A stretch of DNA of 49,438 nt from Alphaproteobacteria bacterium (GTDB lineage Bacteria; Pseudomonadota; Alphaproteobacteria; Bin95). Positions 25,601 through 32,864 of this stretch are shown piece after piece. Both the position numbers and the translations under genes were made by a program. The number at the start of each line of letters is the position of its first letter. Within the stretch, counting starts at the first letter, position 1. Location of the stretch: contig JAJECF010000047.1 of NCBI GenBank assembly GCA_022822125.1, positions 1 to 49,438 of the forward strand, given 5' to 3'. The notes under the pieces were generated by a model. That model was not told where the DNA came from. It did not search any database and saw only the letters and a program-made list of their open reading frames with translations.

Positions 25601-26191
25601 TTCGGCCGCGAAATCGGCATAGGCCGTCTGGCGCTTGCGCGAGCTCATCACATCGAGGCTGTGCCAGGCGGCCGGCAGCAGCAGCGCGGCGAGCGCGAAG
25701 GCGAACAGCACCGCCGCCACCGGCAGGTCGATAAAGGCGACGAAGACGAAGATGAGCACCGGCGTAGCGAAGGACACCATGAGCTGCGGCAGATACTGCC
25801 CGAAATAGGTTTCGAGCTGCTCGACGCCGTCCACCAGCGAGAGCGTGAGCGCGCCGGAGCGCTGCTGCCCCGCATAGGATGGTCCGAGCGCCGCAATGCG
25901 GTCGAACAGCAGGCGCCTGAGCCGCTTCTGGACCAGCGCCGCGGTCCTGTGCGCGACCAGGGTCCGCCAGTGCTCGCAGGCCCCGCGCGCGACCATGACG
26001 ACGGCGATGCCGAGAACGGACCAGGTCAATTCGGCGAGCGCGGCGCCGGCGAAGATGCGCCCGATCAGCCAGCCGAGCAGCGCCAGCCGCGCCACGCCGA
26101 GCGCCGCCGCCAGCAACCCGACCGCCATCGAGAAAAAGATACGCCCGCGAACGCCTTCGGTGAAGCGCCAGAGGCGCAGTTCGAGATGCAT
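22610..26191 (-). CDS. Fused double ABC exporter (two TMD-NBD units in one chain, CydDC-like)
   Basis: 1193 residues, two full half-transporters in tandem. Unit 1 has a membrane domain (about residues 15-300) and an ATPase domain with GQSGCGKTS, LSGGQRQR, ILVLDEALSAVD and AHRLSS, ending near 590. Unit 2 has its membrane domain (about 640-910), then GASGAGKTT, LSGGQRQR, LILDEATSHLD and AHRLST. Unit 1 has a CydD-like stretch, LVDGVEQLETYFGQYLPQL. Both ATP sites look intact. The ATG at 26189-26191 has GGGAGGGG upstream. CydDC exports cysteine and glutathione for cytochrome bd assembly, but no cydAB is nearby, so a thiol or multidrug substrate is equally possible. It is followed by the DMT permease. 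Confidence 0.9.
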   Translation of the reverse strand: MHLELRLWRFTEGVRGRIFFSMAVGLLAAALGVARLALLGWLIGRIFAGAALAELTWSVLGIAVVMVARGACEHWRTLVAHRTAALVQKRLRRLLFDRIAALGPSYAGQQRSGALTLSLVDGVEQLETYFGQYLPQLMVSFATPVLIFVFVAFIDLPVAAVLFAFALAALLLPAAWHSLDVMSSRKRQTAYADFAAEFLDSIQGLGTLKAFGQSAARADLLAHKARELFRRTMWVLGTNVLSRGITDCMIAIGAAAALALGASRVSAGEMELAGLLVILMMGVETFRPMRDLRAVLHQGMVGLSAAQGIYGILDAEAEVADGPENAQADRLEPAIAFEAVTFRYPGARGPAHRGLSFSVAPGERIGVVGQSGCGKTSIVRLLLRFFDPDSGRVTLGGIDLRNMSFAQIRRHISVVNQDTFLFHGTIGENIRMGRPDAKPEEVEEAARIANIEGFIDTLPDGYDTIIGEKGIKLSGGQRQRVAIARAVLRDTPILVLDEALSAVDADNEAVIQEALDRLMQGRTVLILAHRLSSVIDCDRILAMEDGRVVESGPHRDLIAMPDGVYASLMREQARESGEREDDLLIDAARRPVTETLDATPGGAKQALTEGVIRAEGLAWFQVVAALMRVILPWKGRLGLTFLFGVLRVLAFIGVGAVSALIVFSLKNGEPYHHLLVWLWVLAPLAGIVHWLESWVAHDMAFRLLAEMRVDAFRKLDRLAPAYLVRRRTGDLMNLATHDIELIEYFFAHTVAPAFVAALVPAAVIIVLGWASPWIALALVPFLVAVGLSPFLMRGRVDRLGSRAREAAGELGAYAIDSVQGLGEIVSFQDERRRADGFDRLADRHIALRLPFFGEVTLQESLLEVLTGLGGLAVVASGAVLVQAGTVDAGLLPLLALLAMSAFLPVSEIAQIGRRLADTLGATRRYYALENEPVPVEDGPGAEADGGAGLSLEGVSFSYPGQARRALSDVTVTIPAGKTVALVGASGAGKTTTAQLLMRFWDPDAGRIVLNGVDLRDYRLDELRRRIALVSQDTYLFNDTLRANVTIARPGASEAELAAALDHAALGPLIRTLPEGLETVVGERGASLSGGQRQRVAIARAFLKDAPVLILDEATSHLDALNELAVRRALDVLKADRTTIVIAHRLSTVRDADRIVVLDGGRLVETGAHGELLAKRGLYAALVQRQLASAAAAQ

Positions 26192-26337
26192 GACCCCTCC
26201 CGGACGCGGCCCGAACCGCACCCGCGAAAACCGGAGCGCACAGGCCCGGCAGCCCGGTTTGGGCGGAAACCGGGTCTGTGTCAACGAGGCGGCCCCTATG
26301 GGAGCGCGTAAACCCCGGCAGCGTGGCATGACAGGGT

Positions 26338-26590
26338 ATACCAGCGGCACCGGGCTGAGACTCACGGGCAAAGGCCGCCCGGCACCTCCGCCTCTCCTCA
26401 TCCTGAGTAGCGGCTGCGTCAGCAGGCGCGTATCGAAAGGCTTGTCCTGAGCCTGTCGAAGGGGACGGCCCCGCCCGCATCCGGCCCCCTCGATACGCGG
26501 CTGGCGCCGCTACTCGGGATGAGGACAAAGGACCGTGGCTGCGGCAGGGAGGCGCCGCGCCATGGGTTCCGATCAACGACCGCTGGTAGT
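26338..26590. repeat. Intergenic repeat D: near-complete ATACCAGCGG element
   Basis: A 253-base element bounded by ATACCAGCGG (26338-26347) and CCGCTGGTAG (26580-26589), lying between two divergent genes. The left arm carries CTCATCCTGAGTAGCGGC and GGCGCGTATCGAAAGG; the right arm carries CTCGATACGCGGCTGGCGCC and GCTACTCGGGATGAGG, their reverse complements. The centre holds CTTGTCCTGAGCCTGTCGAA, the common 20-base motif in inverted orientation. The rest of the 580-base gap shows nothing firm except a strong Shine-Dalgarno sequence and ATG out of frame at 26713-26728. Confidence 0.85.
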
Positions 26591-26771
26591 ACGGGGCCGG
26601 CAGTTACGATTCGTTACAAATCCGCGCCCGGCGGACAAACGCCCGTAACCCGGCGGCGGCAGGCTGGGGGCCGGTCTTCGCAATCGGGGCCGACCCCGCC
26701 TCCTCCGCGCCCGGAGGGAGGAGAAATGAAGACAGGACGCATGCCGGGAACGGGAGTAGTCTGGGCGGATC

Positions 26772-28088
26772 GTGACACCGCGCGACGCAGATATCGTGCC
26801 CGCCGGGCCCGCGGCACTGACAGACGGGCCGCGCCCACCTCCGCGCCGCGCCGCGCGCTGGCGCCGCGCGCTGTTGCCGCTGCTGGTGCTGGCCGCCGCC
26901 GCCGCCGTCGCCGCCATGATGGCGACGCGGACGGCCATCCTGCCCGCGCCGCCGGAAGAGCGCGTCTGGGCTGTGGAGGCCGCGACCGTGGCGCTGGAGA
27001 CGGCGCGGCCGCGCATCCCGCTGTTCGGCCAGGCGGTGGCCGGGCGGTCGGTGGACCTCCGCCCGCTCGTCGCCGGGCGCATAGCGGCGGTCGGGCCGGG
27101 CTTCCGCGAGGGCGGCCATGTCGAGGAAGGCGCGCTGCTGATCGCCATCGACCCGTTCAATTTCGAGACCGCGCTGGCGCTCAGGACCGCAGAACTGGCC
27201 GAAGCCCGCGCGGGCCTCAGCGAGGTCGAGGCGGACCTCGCCAGCGCCCGCGACCAGCTCGGCGAGGACCGCCGCCAGCTCGGCCTGCTCGGCCGGGAGG
27301 CGGAGCGGCGGCGGCAATTGCGCGAGCGCGGCGCCATCTCGCAGAAGGCCGTCGATGACGCGGCGCTGGCGCTCAGCCGCCAGCAGCAGGCCCTGAGCCA
27401 GCGGCGGAACGCCGTCGCGCGCTTCACCGCCCGTATGGAGCGCCAGCAGGCGGCGATCCGGCGGGCGGAGGCGGCGCTCGCCCGCGCCGGACGCGATCTG
27501 TCGGAGACGCGGCTCACCGCGCCTTTCGCCGGCTGGCTGGTCGATATCGGCGTCGATATCGGCAAGCAGGTCGGGACGGCCGAGCGCGTGGCCCGCCTGG
27601 TGGACGCCTCGCGGCTGGAAATCGGCCTGACGATCCCGAACGACGTGTTCGGCGAGCTCGACGCCGGAGAGGGCGCGGTCGGGCGCCGGCTGGAGGCGGT
27701 CTGGCGCACCGGGGGCGCGGCGCGGCGCTTCCAGGCCCGGATCGCGCGGCTGGAAGGCGAGATCGACGCGGCCAGCGGCGGCGTCGCCGTCTTCGCCAGC
27801 ATCGACGCCCTGCCCGGGGACACGCGCCTGCGCGCCGGGGCTTTCGTCGAGCTGTTTCTGGAAGGCCCGGAACTGCAGGACGCCGCGCGCCTGCCGGCGT
27901 CGGCCGTGTTCGACGGCGAACGGGTCTATCGCATCGGCGCGGACAGCCGGCTGGAGGCCGTCGAGGTCCGTGTTCGCGCGCGCGAGGGCGAGAGCCTGCT
28001 GGTGCAGGGGCCGCTGGAGAACGGCCAGCGCATCGTGGCGACGCGCTTCCCGGAAATCGCCCCCGGCGTCAGGGTCGCCGTCCCGTGA
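26772..28088 (+). CDS. RND efflux adaptor (membrane fusion protein, HlyD family)
   Basis: 438-residue periplasmic adaptor. A signal-anchor helix (ALLPLLVLAAAAAVAAMM, about residues 33-50) follows an Arg-rich N-terminus. Then come the first lipoyl half (VAGRIAAVGPGFREGGHVEEGALL, about 96-119), a long coiled coil (about 130-235, many Glu/Arg/Ala heptads), the second lipoyl half (SETRLTAPFAGWL) and beta-barrel domains. The start is a GTG; an in-frame stop at 26757 excludes anything earlier, and the site upstream is weak. The stop overlaps the pump gene as GTGA. With the pump it forms two parts of a tripartite efflux system; no outer-membrane channel gene is present. Confidence 0.9.
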   Translation: MTPRDADIVPAGPAALTDGPRPPPRRAARWRRALLPLLVLAAAAAVAAMMATRTAILPAPPEERVWAVEAATVALETARPRIPLFGQAVAGRSVDLRPLVAGRIAAVGPGFREGGHVEEGALLIAIDPFNFETALALRTAELAEARAGLSEVEADLASARDQLGEDRRQLGLLGREAERRRQLRERGAISQKAVDDAALALSRQQQALSQRRNAVARFTARMERQQAAIRRAEAALARAGRDLSETRLTAPFAGWLVDIGVDIGKQVGTAERVARLVDASRLEIGLTIPNDVFGELDAGEGAVGRRLEAVWRTGGAARRFQARIARLEGEIDAASGGVAVFASIDALPGDTRLRAGAFVELFLEGPELQDAARLPASAVFDGERVYRIGADSRLEAVEVRVRAREGESLLVQGPLENGQRIVATRFPEIAPGVRVAVP

Positions 28089-31000
28089 TCGCGCTGTTCG
28101 CCCGCCATCCGACGGCGGCGAACCTGCTGATGGCGGCGATGATCGTCATCGGGCTTCTGGCGCTCGGGCGGATGAACAAGCAGTTCTTCCCGGATTTCGG
28201 GATCGACACGGTTGTCGTCACCGTGACGTGGCCCGGCGCCGGCGCGGAGGACGTGGACAACGCCGTCGTCCAGGCGCTCGAGCCGGAGCTGCGCTTCCTG
28301 GACCGCGTGAAGGCCGTAATCTCCAACTCCCAGGAAGGCCTGGCGAGCGTAAGGTTGGACTTCGAGGCCGGGACCGACATGCAGGCGGCGCTGGCGGATG
28401 TGGAAGCGGCCGTGTCGCGCGTCACCACACTGCCCGAGGACAGCGAAGCCCCTTGGGTCAGACGCGTCGTGCGCTATGAAAACCTGCTGCGCATCGTGAT
28501 CGCCGGGGACCTGCCGGAGCGCACGCTCAAGACCTGGGCCATGCATATGCGCGACGGGTTGATCCGCGCCGGGGTCGATGAAGTGGAAACGGTCGGGGCC
28601 CGCGACGAGTGGATCCTGGTGGAGGCCGACCAGCGCGACCTGCTGGCGCTCGACCTGCCGATCTCGGAAATCTCAAGCCGCATTGCGAGCGCCTCGCGCG
28701 ACATACCGGGCGGCGACACCGGCCTGCGCTCGGTCTCGCGCGTCCGCTCGCTCGGCCTCGCCCGCACGGCGGAAGAGGTTTCCGCCATCGAGGTCCGGGC
28801 CTTCCCGGACGGGCGCCGGCTTACCGTGGGCGAGGTCGCGGAGGTGAGCGAAGCCTGGAACGAAAACCAGCCGCGGGTCTATTTCAACGGCCGCCCGGCG
28901 GTGGAGCTTGTCGTCAAGCGGGCGACGACGGCCGATGCGCTGGAAACCGCCGAAGCGGCCTCGCAATTCCTGCAGGAGTTCACGCCCACCCTGCCGCCGG
29001 GCGTCACGGTCCACCGCTATGACGAAGCGGCGGAGCTGATCGACCAGCGCATCGACCTGCTGGTCCGCAACGGCCTCGGCGGCATGGCCATCGTGCTTGT
29101 CGTGCTGTTCGTCTTCCTGAACACGCGCACGGCGCTCTGGGTGGCGGCCGGCATTCCGGCCGCGCTGCTCGCCGCCATGGCGCTCGCCTGGGCGTTCGGG
29201 CACGCGATCAACATGGTCATCCTGTTCGGGACCATCCTGGCCATCGGCCTCGTCGTGGACGACGCCATTGTGGTGGCCGAACACGCCGAAACGCGCGCGC
29301 GCCGGGGCGACGACCCCCTGCAGGCGGCCATGCAGGGCGCAAGGCGCATGGCGGGCCCGGTGTTCAGTTCGAGCCTCACCACCATCGCCGCCTTCCTGCC
29401 GCTGATCCTGATCGGCGGCATCATCGGGCAGATCATCCGGGAAATCCCGATCATCGTCGTGCTGGCGCTGGCGGCGAGCCTGGTGGAATGCTTCCTGGTG
29501 CTGCCGGGCCATCTGCGCCATTCGCTCGCCGCGACCGCAGCCGCTGCGGAGGGCGGCGCCTCGCGCTTCCGCCGGCGTTTCGACGAAGGCTTCCGCCGGT
29601 TCCGCGAGGGGCCGTTCCGGCGCACGGTCGCGCGCGCGCTCGTCCACCGCTATCTCGTGCTGGCGCTGGCGGTCGGCTTCTTCCTCGTCAGCATCGGCAT
29701 TGTCGCGAGCGGGCGCATCGGCTTCACCTTCTTCCCGTCGGTCGAGCCGAACAACGTCTTCGCGAATCTCCGCATGGTCCCGGGAACGACCCGAGAGGAG
29801 ACGCTCGAGCGCCTGCTGCAGATAGAACGGGGCGCCCGCGCCGCCGCCGCGGGCGAGCCCGGACTTCTGCATATATCGCTTGCGATAGAGGGCATCGAAC
29901 GCAATCAGGGCTCTCCCGGCCCTCTCCAGCGCGACGACACGGTGGGCGCCGTGGTCGTCCAGCTGGTCGACTCCGATCAGCGCAACATGCGCACAGACGC
30001 CTTCATACAGAGCTGGCGGGACAATATCGGGCCGATCGTCGGGGCCGACTCATTGACCATCCGCGCCGCGGCGGCGGGGCCGCCCGGCCGCGAGATCGAT
30101 GTGCGCCTCTCCGGCGACAGCCTGGACGAGCTCAAGGCGGCCGCCAGGCGCGTGAAAGCCCTGCTTGCGTCCTATCCGGGCGTGAGCGCCATCGAAGACA
30201 ACCTCGCCTATGGCAGCCGCGAAATGCAATTGCGGGTCACGCCGGCGGGCCGCGCGATGGGCTTCGACATCGGACGGGCGGGAAACCAGATTCGCAGCGC
30301 GCTCCAGGGCGACATTGCGCTGCGCTTCGCCAGGGGCGAGGAAGAGGTGGAGGTCCGGGTCCGGCAAAAGGAGAACCCGGGCGGCCTCGGCGCGCTCTAT
30401 CTGTTCGGGCCGAACGGGACCGAAGTGCCGCTCGGCGCCGTGGCGACCGTGACGCCCTCCAGCGGCTATGATGTCATCCGCCGCGAGGGGGGCCGGCGCG
30501 AGGTCGCGGTGACGGCGGAGGTGGACGAGAGCGTCACCACCAACAATGTAGTGTTCGCGGCGCTCAGGCGGGATGGCCTGGCGGAGATCGCCGCCGGGCT
30601 CGAATGGCGCCTCGCCGGCAAGGCGGAAGAGCAGGCGGAAACCTTCGCCGATATGGGCGTCGGGGCCGCCATCGGGCTCGCCGGCATGTTCCTTGTGCTG
30701 GCCTGGGTCTTCGGCAGCTACAGCCGGCCGCTGGCGGTGCTGGCGGTGCTGCCGCTCGGCTTCATCGGCGTCTCCTTCGGGCATTTCCTCACCGGCTTCG
30801 ACCTCACCATCCTGTCGATGATCGGCGTGATCGGGCTCTCGGGCATCGTCATCAACGATTCGATCGTGCTCATCGTGGCGATCGGAGATCATGAGCGGGA
30901 GGGAAAGCCGGCGCTGCAGGCCATAGAGGACGGTTCCTGCGACCGCTTGCGCGCGGTGATCCTGACCTCGCTCACCACCATCAGCGGCCTGCTGCCGCTC

Positions 31001-31216
31001 TGCTTCGAGACAAGCCTGCAGGCGCAATTCCTGATTCCCGTGGCGCTCACCATCGTGGCGGGACTGGCCACGGCGACCTTCCTCGTGCTGTTCGTCGTGC
31101 CCGCCATGCTGGCCGTCGGGCAGGATCTGCGGCGTCTCGCCGGCGGCGGGCGGGCGCATGACGGACAGATTGTGGTAAGTGGACGAAACCCCGGACCGGA
31201 GGCCCTGACCCGATGA
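28085..31216 (+). CDS. RND family efflux pump, inner-membrane subunit (AcrB/MexF-like)
   Basis: 1043 residues, the expected length of a proton-driven RND pump with 12 helices and two large periplasmic loops. The proton-relay pair is visible as Asp392-Asp393 in IGLVVDDAIVVAEHAE. The first helix (LLMAAMIVIGLLALGRM), LPEDSEAPWVRRV in the porter domain and GVIGLSGIVINDSIVLI in the C-terminal half are family blocks. Translation is coupled to the adaptor (GTGA) and to the following M81 peptidase gene (ATGA at 31213-31216). Substrate could be drugs, peptides or lipids; the coupling to peptide-handling genes is noted separately. Confidence 0.95.
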   Translation: MIALFARHPTAANLLMAAMIVIGLLALGRMNKQFFPDFGIDTVVVTVTWPGAGAEDVDNAVVQALEPELRFLDRVKAVISNSQEGLASVRLDFEAGTDMQAALADVEAAVSRVTTLPEDSEAPWVRRVVRYENLLRIVIAGDLPERTLKTWAMHMRDGLIRAGVDEVETVGARDEWILVEADQRDLLALDLPISEISSRIASASRDIPGGDTGLRSVSRVRSLGLARTAEEVSAIEVRAFPDGRRLTVGEVAEVSEAWNENQPRVYFNGRPAVELVVKRATTADALETAEAASQFLQEFTPTLPPGVTVHRYDEAAELIDQRIDLLVRNGLGGMAIVLVVLFVFLNTRTALWVAAGIPAALLAAMALAWAFGHAINMVILFGTILAIGLVVDDAIVVAEHAETRARRGDDPLQAAMQGARRMAGPVFSSSLTTIAAFLPLILIGGIIGQIIREIPIIVVLALAASLVECFLVLPGHLRHSLAATAAAAEGGASRFRRRFDEGFRRFREGPFRRTVARALVHRYLVLALAVGFFLVSIGIVASGRIGFTFFPSVEPNNVFANLRMVPGTTREETLERLLQIERGARAAAAGEPGLLHISLAIEGIERNQGSPGPLQRDDTVGAVVVQLVDSDQRNMRTDAFIQSWRDNIGPIVGADSLTIRAAAAGPPGREIDVRLSGDSLDELKAAARRVKALLASYPGVSAIEDNLAYGSREMQLRVTPAGRAMGFDIGRAGNQIRSALQGDIALRFARGEEEVEVRVRQKENPGGLGALYLFGPNGTEVPLGAVATVTPSSGYDVIRREGGRREVAVTAEVDESVTTNNVVFAALRRDGLAEIAAGLEWRLAGKAEEQAETFADMGVGAAIGLAGMFLVLAWVFGSYSRPLAVLAVLPLGFIGVSFGHFLTGFDLTILSMIGVIGLSGIVINDSIVLIVAIGDHEREGKPALQAIEDGSCDRLRAVILTSLTTISGLLPLCFETSLQAQFLIPVALTIVAGLATATFLVLFVVPAMLAVGQDLRRLAGGGRAHDGQIVVSGRNPGPEALTR

Positions 31217-32754
31217 ACCCGCCACGCATCGCGCTGCTCGGCATCATGCTGGAAAGCAATGCCTTCGCCCCGCCGGCGACGGAAGCGGATTTCCGCCGCC
31301 ACTATTACCGCGAGGGCGAGGCGCTGCTGGCGGACGCGCGCGCGCCGGTCTCGGCCATGCCGCGCGAGATGGCGGCCTTCGTGCAGGCGATGGACGCGAC
31401 CGGCCCCTGGGAGCCCGTGCCGCTGCTGTTCGCCAACAACCCGCCCTGGGGGCCGGCGGAATGGCCCTTCATCGCCGGCTGCCTGGAGCGGATCGAGGCG
31501 ATGCTAGCGGATACGGGCCCCGTGGACGGCGTCTTCATCGCCAACCACGGCGCCATGACCTCCACGGAAACGCTCGACCCCGACGGCGAGATCGTGGCCC
31601 GGCTGCGCGCGCTCGCCGGCCGGGATGCGCCCGTCATCGTGACGCATGACCTGCACGCCAATCTCTCCGAGCTCCTGGTCGAGGCCGCCGACATGCTGAT
31701 CGGCTACACCACCAATCCGCATGTCGATATGCGCCAGCGCGGCGAGGAAGCGGCCTTCGCCATGCGGCAGATGCTGGCCGGAATGCGGCCGAAATCCGCC
31801 TTCATCCGCCTGCCGCTGACGCCGCCGAGCGTGACCCTGCTGACCGCCGAGGGGCCTTATGCGGACATGATCCAATACGGCCAGCGCCGGATGCGCGAGT
31901 CGGGCGGCGAGATCGTCAATGTCACGATTCTCGGCGGCTTCGTCTTTTCGGACACGCCGAAGAACGGCATCGCCATCGTGGTGACGGCGCGGGAGGACGA
32001 GGCGCTTGCGCGCGCGCTTGCGCGCGAGATTGCGGACTATGGATGGTCCATGCGCGAACGCTTCCGGCGCGATCTCATGTCCGTCGAGGCGGCGGCGGCG
32101 CTTGCGCTCGAGACGGCCGCCGACCCCGCCCGCCCGGCCATCATCTTCTCGGACTCCGGCGACAATCCGGGCGGCGGCGGCGAGGGGCGCACCACCTGGC
32201 TCTTGCGGGCGCTCGTCGAGGCGGGCGCGAAGCGGGTCTATTACGGCTCCTTCTTCGACCCCGCGCTGGCGCTGGAGGCGCATGAGCGCGGCGAGGGCGC
32301 GGAATTCGAGGCCGTGTTCAACCGGGAAGGCGACACGGAGTTCTCCAAGGGCTTCCGGGCGTCGGCACAGGTGTTGAAGCTGACGGACGGGCGCTTCGTC
32401 GGCCGGCTCGGCATCCAGCGCGGCCGGCTGGTGGAGCTCGGGCCGTCCGCGGCGCTGCAGATCGGCGGGCCGGACGGCATCACCGTCATCGTCATCGGCG
32501 CCCGCCAGCAGACCGCGGACCCGATGTTCTTCGAGAGCTTCGGCCTCGACATCGCCGCGGCGCGGGTCGTTTGCGTGAAGTCGCGCGGCCATTTCCGCGC
32601 CGGCTTCATGCCCTGGTTCCCGCCCTCGCAGGTCTTCGAGGTCGATACCGCCGGCCTCACCTCGCCGGTGCTGGACCGCTTCCGCTGGCAGCGCCTGCCG
32701 CGTCCGGTCTATCCGCTGGACGAGGACGCCGAGTGGACCCCGCCCGACTGGTGA
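31213..32754 (+). CDS. M81 family metallopeptidase (MlrC-like)
   Basis: 513-residue zinc peptidase of the MlrC family, named for the enzyme that finishes microcystin breakdown; most members act on unknown linear peptides. The predicted zinc ligands are Asp146 and His148 (THDLHANLSE) and His170 (TTNPHVDMRQRG). The family start RIALLGIMLESNAF and the glycine-rich DSGDNPGGGGEGRTTWLLRAL near residue 310 are present. The start overlaps the RND stop (ATGA), and the next gene begins a peptide ABC importer, so cytoplasmic cleavage of imported peptides is a reasonable role. No signal peptide. Confidence 0.92.
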   Translation: MNPPRIALLGIMLESNAFAPPATEADFRRHYYREGEALLADARAPVSAMPREMAAFVQAMDATGPWEPVPLLFANNPPWGPAEWPFIAGCLERIEAMLADTGPVDGVFIANHGAMTSTETLDPDGEIVARLRALAGRDAPVIVTHDLHANLSELLVEAADMLIGYTTNPHVDMRQRGEEAAFAMRQMLAGMRPKSAFIRLPLTPPSVTLLTAEGPYADMIQYGQRRMRESGGEIVNVTILGGFVFSDTPKNGIAIVVTAREDEALARALAREIADYGWSMRERFRRDLMSVEAAAALALETAADPARPAIIFSDSGDNPGGGGEGRTTWLLRALVEAGAKRVYYGSFFDPALALEAHERGEGAEFEAVFNREGDTEFSKGFRASAQVLKLTDGRFVGRLGIQRGRLVELGPSAALQIGGPDGITVIVIGARQQTADPMFFESFGLDIAAARVVCVKSRGHFRAGFMPWFPPSQVFEVDTAGLTSPVLDRFRWQRLPRPVYPLDEDAEWTPPDW

Positions 32755-32864
32755 CGGGCCGCCGGCCGCGATTGCGGCAAGCCGTCCGACGCCCTATCGT
32801 GCAGTTCTGCCGAAAGCGCGGCCCGGGCCGCACGGCAAGTCCATTGCAGGAGAAGGAAGCACCC

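Noticed and set aside
22610..26191. Naming the fused exporter cydDC.
   Set aside because: Only part of unit 1 resembles CydD, there is no cydAB, and multidrug ABC exporters share the same motifs.
23660..26311. A long open frame (883 codons) on the plus strand opposite the fused ABC exporter.
   Set aside because: It is an antisense shadow: GC-rich codon bias keeps the opposite strand open, its product is rich in Arg/His/Asp with no family motif, and the minus strand encodes two complete ABC units. The same applies to long shadow frames opposite metY, the DUF898/M48 genes, the GMC gene, the TRAP permeases and glnE.
26726..27358. A 211-codon frame starting at a strong Shine-Dalgarno/ATG before the RND adaptor.
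   Set aside because: The translation is Arg/Ala/Gly-rich and overlaps the well-supported adaptor frame; kept only as a low-interest regulatory observation.
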